A program made the position numbers and the translations under genes. A DNA stretch of 64,000 bases, taken from assembly GCF_001949145.1 (NCBI RefSeq), contig NW_019091362.1, forward strand, positions 10,624,031 through 10,688,030, written 5' to 3'. The stretch's first letter is position 1. Every line of letters begins with the position of its first letter. Positions 60,601-64,000 of the stretch are shown piece after piece. The stretch is from Acanthaster planci (taxonomy: Eukaryota; Echinodermata; Asteroidea; Valvatida; Acanthasteridae). The notes beneath the pieces are model-generated. The model had not been told where the DNA came from and did not search any database. It saw only the letters and a list, made by a program, of their open reading frames with translations.

Positions 60601-61870
60601 GTTGTTCACTGCTGCTGGTCATAAATTACACAATCCTCAAGTGCAGCGTGTTAAAACAAAGGCACATGTCTGCTTTGTTTATTACAAAAGCAAAGCTGTT
60701 AGCCAACTCTGCAAAAAAACAGCTTCAGCCCAGCAACCACCCTGATGTGCCCAACCCACCCCCTCCCCCCAAAAAACCCATCAAACCAAGGTACATGTAG
60801 GGCCATGGAGGATTTTGGAGGATTGGGGATTCAGGTACCTTTCATTCTCTGCATAAGCCAAAAGAATGGAGGATTTTGGATTGAGGATGAATGCAGTTTT
60901 GAAGTTGGAAGATTCTGGAGGATTAAGGATGTGTCCAAGTAAAAAGGCCCTACTGGGTTAGGGTTAATCAAACTTGCCCTCAAAACACAATTCTAGTCTC
61001 AGAGGTGGGAAGAAACCCAACGCAATCCATGAGAAATGCAGAAACTGAAACCAAATCTTATGTTTCCTAATTGCACTTTGAAACCACGTCACCAAGCTTA
61101 ACAACCTACTGTCAAGTCATTCCAAATGATGCCCTCAAAATTCTTCTTATATTCAATAAGAACTTATTTTCCCTGCACGAGTGGAGATATATGACCACTG
61201 AAAACTCAGAAAGGTCTTCAGTAATTCCTGCAGCACTGAAGCCACAATGCACAGTAACTGTCATAATGCTTCCATCATTACACGTTACAAGAGGCCTTAC
61301 AAATTGACCTTCGTGTACATGTACACGAATCAAATTAGAATTGCATTAACCCAACATATTGTCCAATCACAGGATACACAAAATGGACAAAGGACATGCA
61401 GAATCTGAGACAAACAAAATTCAATGTATACAATTCCACAAGCTGTCCAAGGAGAGTGGCTCACTTGCAAATGATGGGTCACTTTGCTGAACAGTAACCA
61501 CTTGTCTGCATTTGTCATGGCAATACACAATTTTTGAATCCTTAAACTGTTGAGTAACTTAAGGATACCAGCAGAATTTAACCTACATGACTCTGTACGC
61601 AAATTTATGTATGCAGGAAATTTATCTACACAAAACAAGATAGGAATCACAACTCCGTGTAGAAATTTTTCTCTTACCCAACATACCCAAGGATGAAGTA
61701 CATCTGCCAAAAATACGCACAGAAATGCTAGACTTAAGATAATTTTTGTTCTATACAAAACCTGTTTTGCATTTCTCACCTTGAATCCTCTTAAAGAAAT
61801 AGCCAGCTCCAAGAACGGATACCACTCCACCATAAGCTGCGATCTTCTTCAGTGTAGACAAACTCATCAT
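54487..61870 (-). CDS. COA1: COA1-like (MITRAC15-like) mitochondrial respiratory-complex assembly factor, whole gene, 4 exons
   Basis: The minus-strand exons are 61870-61780, 56764-56616, 55888-55818 and 54616-54487. They total 441 nt, 146 residues plus stop, with GT...AG ends and matching phase at each junction. Human COA1 is also 146 residues. Seen: a short basic N-terminus, a membrane segment (AAYGGVVSVLGAGYFF), then YYSQSMKILREHPGASEVLG, AKLAIPVKGSKRRGTLY, and a final strand region WEVRKLQLQLKGTERKVTIY. These match the COA1 order YY...L..HP.A.E.LG.P, then AKLKIPVSGSKSEG, then the W...V.LEL block. Known of the family: a TIM21-related inner-membrane protein in MITRAC (cytochrome oxidase subunit 1 maturation) and complex I assembly. 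Function here is inferred from homology. Confidence 0.92.
54617..55817 (-). other. COA1-like intron 3 (1.2 kb)
   Basis: It holds the tRNA-derived SINE (55060-55240) and a low-complexity stretch of CCCCCA/GGTG words (about 55500-55720). Nothing coding was seen. Confidence 0.6.
55060..55240 (-). mobile_element. tRNA-derived SINE in COA1-like intron 3
   Basis: The minus strand reads TGGTGGTCGAGTGGTTAAG (A box) and, about 30 nt later, GGTTCGAGTCCCACC (perfect B box), like a tRNA with class II features. It then runs into a non-tRNA body (AAGTTGGTGTCCAAC...). The 3' stem of a tRNA is not visible, so a SINE is favoured. Confidence 0.65.
55818..55888 (-). CDS. COA1: COA1-like exon 3: IPVKGSK strand-turn
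   Basis: 71 nt; acceptor CTTTCACTCAG, donor CTAGG/GTAAGA. It reads LAIPVKGSKRRGTLYTWSDR then QGL, continuing AK from exon 2 to give AKLAIPVKGSK, the most conserved COA1 block. Phase 2 out. Confidence 0.92.
55889..56615 (-). other. COA1-like intron 2 (0.7 kb)
   Basis: GT...AG ends; no recognised element inside. Confidence 0.6.
56616..56764 (-). CDS. COA1: COA1-like exon 2: conserved YY...HP...LG core
   Basis: The minus-strand acceptor TTTTCCTAACCAG and donor GCAAAG/GTACAT flank 149 nt; the first two bases complete Asp31. It reads GLAAGSYYSQSMKILREHPG, then ASEVLGHPIRSKFLNLG, ending in NSAEAK. Residue spacing is the same as in vertebrate COA1 across the YY to LG.P stretch. Phase 0 out. Confidence 0.92.
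57060..59690 (-). pseudogene. Broken transposase-like coding relic in COA1-like intron 1
   Basis: Minus-strand coding similarity continues for about 2.6 kb but needs several frame changes and crosses stops (for example a TGA just before 58643). In order: a Cys-rich N-part (LCTLCKTCNSKF and HRVDCKRHFCAVEKC), a Glu/Lys helix (KTKLLEAETKVLRDFEKN), FSWETISRLHSLMPETMRVF, a main block with LWLHVSGDKGGKSTKMTLQI, a CRLTWGGDW...FCPHC segment, SPLHIHTM then frameshift into IGLSLQMFEIVEKN, and a last part with FGAVLEGLGIRKQSHH. An acidic residue in a G-D-K-G-G strand, then CxxC, then LH, is a layout like RNase H-fold transposases with a zinc insertion. I do not recognise the family. It is on the same strand as the host gene, and its ends were not found. 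Confidence 0.65.
60361..60935. repeat. GGAGGATT-rich minisatellite in COA1-like intron 1
   Basis: Irregular copies of GGAGGATTTTGGAGGATTGA and GGATGAATG words occur in two blocks (60361-60535 and 60807-60935). A 9-bp inverted repeat CAAAATCCT/AGGATTTTG starts at 60365. Similar words appear at 59880-59945. Confidence 0.75.
61780..61870 (-). CDS. COA1: COA1-like exon 1: N-terminus and membrane anchor
   Basis: It reads MMSLSTLKKIAAYGGVVSVL and on to GYFFKRIQ, then donor CAAG/GTGAGA, phase 1. This is a basic N-terminus followed by one hydrophobic helix and positive residues, as in COA1. Two adjacent ATGs are possible starts; the second has A at -3 and is the better context, giving 145 residues. 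Confidence 0.9.
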
Positions 61871-61947
61871 GTGTAAACCATCCCCAGCTAATTACACGTA
61901 CATGTATCTGCCTCAAAAGCACCAGTTACAAACACATCAGAGAAAGT
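61871..61947 (-). promoter_or_regulatory. Probable spliced 5' leader of the COA1-like gene with three small upstream ORFs
   Basis: On the minus strand, CCTTTTCTTTTCAG (ending at plus 61948) is a strong acceptor 77 nt before the start. The leader would contain three ATGs, each opening a tiny ORF: ATG TGT TTG TAA, ATG TAC GTG TAA, and ATG GTT TAC ACA TGA. The last stop overlaps the main start (ATGA). Confidence 0.4.
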
Positions 61948-62496
61948 CTGAAAAGAAAAGGAAAAATGGTTCCAATATATCAGACATTTTTTGGTGGGAA
62001 AATTAAAAGCAATTTTTGTCATATACAGATAGCACTTTTTTCTAGATAGTGTTGTGCAAGATGTGAAATCTTCGAGGATTAAAGTGCAGAACCAAAAGTT
62101 TAAACTTGGCTGCCAGATTTTAAAGCTAGCGGGCTAGCTGTCAGTTATGGACAAGGTGGCAAACAAGCAAAAGTAAGTGAGCTGCCAAACTTTTTTTTGT
62201 ACAGGTACATGTAGGTTGAAGAACACTGCTTTTCAATAAGGCTGTGAGCTGGCAACAACCACTTGTTCATCAAGCAAAAGTACAATAATTTAATAAGTCA
62301 ATGAATTAGTCCTGTACTTTATTGGTTTTATATACACAGATCTATAAATTTTAAAAGGCTAGGCCTTGTAATGTCAAATAAAAAAAGGAAGGATTTTAAT
62401 ACAAGTACAACCCTTAGCTCTAATAGTCTTAACATTAAGCTCAGATCAATTGACAGCATAGCTTCCACAATGTACAGACCGATTGCACTTGCTAAA

Positions 62497-62732
62497 TCAC
62501 GTGACCTATAGTGGATATCTACCCCATGGCAACATGTCTTTTAAGTGTTGTTTACAAACAATACAGACAAGTTATGGTATAGTACCCAGCACATCAGTAG
62601 TCTTAGTACTGTACCTGTCGTCGACTTTATTTTTGGCAAATGACACTTATGAAACACTTTGCTTTTGGTGGACGCCATGTTTGTTGATATTTAATACACA
62701 CCATAGGTCATGTGACATAGCAGGCGCCATCG
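62497..62732 (-). promoter_or_regulatory. Candidate COA1-like promoter region
   Basis: TCACGTGA (62497-62504) is a perfect E-box; GGTCATGTGAC (62706-62716) is a near relative. On the minus strand there are two ATGGCG words (plus 62673-62678 and about 62725-62730), reminiscent of YY1-type initiator sites common at mitochondrial-protein genes. The transcription start was not mapped. Confidence 0.3.
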
Positions 62733-63068
62733 GTCTAGTGTTGATATTTTAACTGGTGTGCAATAAACAGTCTTTATAAATGTAATTAACCAGCACTTAC
62801 ATGTACATGTAGCCTAAATGTATTTAAGCATGTGATCAAAGCTCATGTACATGAATTTCCTTTTTCCCTGTTTTAAACATAGTCTGCGGTCTTGTAACTG
62901 GGTTCAAGGGAATAATTTTTCCTCGCAGTAATTATAGATGTGCTACAAGTCAATCACGCATTAACACATCATACCGGTACCCCATTGCCATATCACAGCA
63001 TTCAATAATTTTTCAATATTAGCAGAACCAGACAAGGTAGTGACGGTGTTCAGTTCAGGCCCACTTAC

Positions 63069-63155
63069 ACTTCTGGGGACTGCACGAACAATGTAGGCAT
63101 TGGGGTAGGCACGTATGTGGATTCTCACAAAAGAAACTTCATTTATGAGTCTTCC
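63069..63155 (-). CDS. Single internal exon of an unidentified minus-strand gene
   Basis: On the minus strand, TTTCTTTCTGTCCAG (acceptor) and AGAAGT/GTAAGTGG (near-perfect donor) bound 87 nt open in phase 0. It reads GRLINEVSFVRIHIRAYPNA then YIVRAVPRS. The strong sites at both ends and protein-like composition support a real exon. It cannot be joined to the COA1-like coding sequence: splicing to 61947 reaches a stop before the start codon. I do not recognise the protein. Partner exons were not found in the window. Confidence 0.4.
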
Positions 63156-64000
63156 CTGGACAGAAAGAAATGACTTTCTCACATTTCAACTGTGATAAAG
63201 TCATTTTTCCCCTGAAACAATTTGATGGTAATCCTTAAACTTGATGGTGAATGCCAAAGAAGCGGGTAGGAAAGACATCACCCATATCGCGAAACGAGCT
63301 GTGAAATGTCCATGTAAGGGCAGCCAAAAGTCAGTTTTAATAAGTCCCAATGAGCATGCTGAGTTTTAACAACATACATGTACATGTAGGCCTACATGTC
63401 GGCTACATGAAATAAAAACAAACTGCGGGAGGGAGCTGATGTTCAGCACAATCTTGAATCTTGCACAAATTTATTGTACTCTGTCTTGAGTTGATTTGCC
63501 TTCAGGCAGTTAGGGGATATAATAAACTCAGGAGGGGATTAGCCCACTACAATTAATTTTTCAAGATTCAAAATTTTGCAATCTTTGAAAGTGAGCAATT
63601 TTAAAATTTACACAACTTGTGCAAATGTCACTTGCACAATTTATAACAGGTTGCGCATATATTTTAAATCTGCGCAGACTAGTGTCGAACGCAATCTTTA
63701 AACGTGCACAATTTTTGTGCCTCAAACTGTGCAATTTTTACTGTTTATGTTAAACTGCCGGTAGGGATGCTTGGATATAGACTGGTTCCCATTCCCTAGG
63801 AAGTCTCAGGCTGTTTCAGTTATTAAGACTGGCACTAGTTAAGCAGGGAAACTGTTGCCTTGAGTGAAGGCTACAATTAGTTTTGAGTGTCATTTCAAAG
63901 TCCTTGTTTTTGCTGATATTATTTGTTTCGTCTGGGATCCTACTTTAATTGCAGATTTTTTTTCCAATTAATGATTCTTTAGAGGGAAGTAAAGTCTGAA
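63156..64000. other. Right end of window, no supported gene
   Basis: AT-rich sequence with recurring TTGCACAATTT and TGCGCA words between 63590 and 63740. It is likely intronic for the gene owning the exon at 63069-63155, but this is not shown. Confidence 0.35.

Larger units (their letters stand above)
56765..61779 (-). other. COA1-like intron 1 (5.0 kb)
   Basis: It contains the transposase-like relic (57060-59690) and the GGAGGATT minisatellite. No exon joining in phase was found besides the four listed. Confidence 0.7.

Overview
This window is eukaryotic: there are no operons or Shine-Dalgarno-led genes, and coding sequence is broken into short exons with GT...AG introns. The rest is simple repeats, tRNA-derived SINE relics and short inverted-repeat elements. 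Dense TACATGTA-type repeats, invertebrate-style SINEs and MITEs, and an undivided GPR158/GPR179-type gene suggest a marine invertebrate, probably a deuterostome such as an echinoderm, hemichordate or amphioxus. The species cannot be fixed from the sequence.

Two complete protein genes were assembled by reading across splice sites. (1) Plus strand, 2519-47228: a nine-exon gene for a class C orphan GPCR of the GPR158/GPR179 family (metabotropic glycine receptor type), 904 codons plus stop. It encodes a signal peptide, a Cache ectodomain, an EGF-like/Cys-rich linker, seven membrane helices and a short tail with a Leu-rich helix after TM7. Intron 1 is 22.6 kb and intron 2 is 9.7 kb; a 106-nt exon sits alone between them. 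(2) Minus strand, 61870-54487: a four-exon gene for a COA1-like (MITRAC15-like) mitochondrial respiratory-complex assembly factor of 146 residues. The two genes converge, with about 7.3 kb between their stop codons.

The 5 kb first intron of the COA1-like gene holds a broken transposase-like coding relic on the same strand (about 57060-59690) and a GGAGGATT-rich minisatellite. One further well-spliced minus-strand exon (63069-63155) belongs to an unidentified neighbour.

Mobile and repeat content includes three short inverted-repeat elements (39851-40063; 42510-42759 with a 6-bp target duplication; 53152-53532 with a TTA duplication and 19/24-bp terminal repeats), several tRNA-derived SINE relics, a 26-bp minisatellite just after exon 4, and a hairpin cluster near 33 kb. 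The most unusual structure is a tandem triplication of about 93 bp that starts inside exon 5 and copies that exon's 3' end and 5' splice site twice into intron 5. TACATGTA runs are sparse before about 39 kb and abundant after it. No tRNA, rRNA or CRISPR array could be supported.
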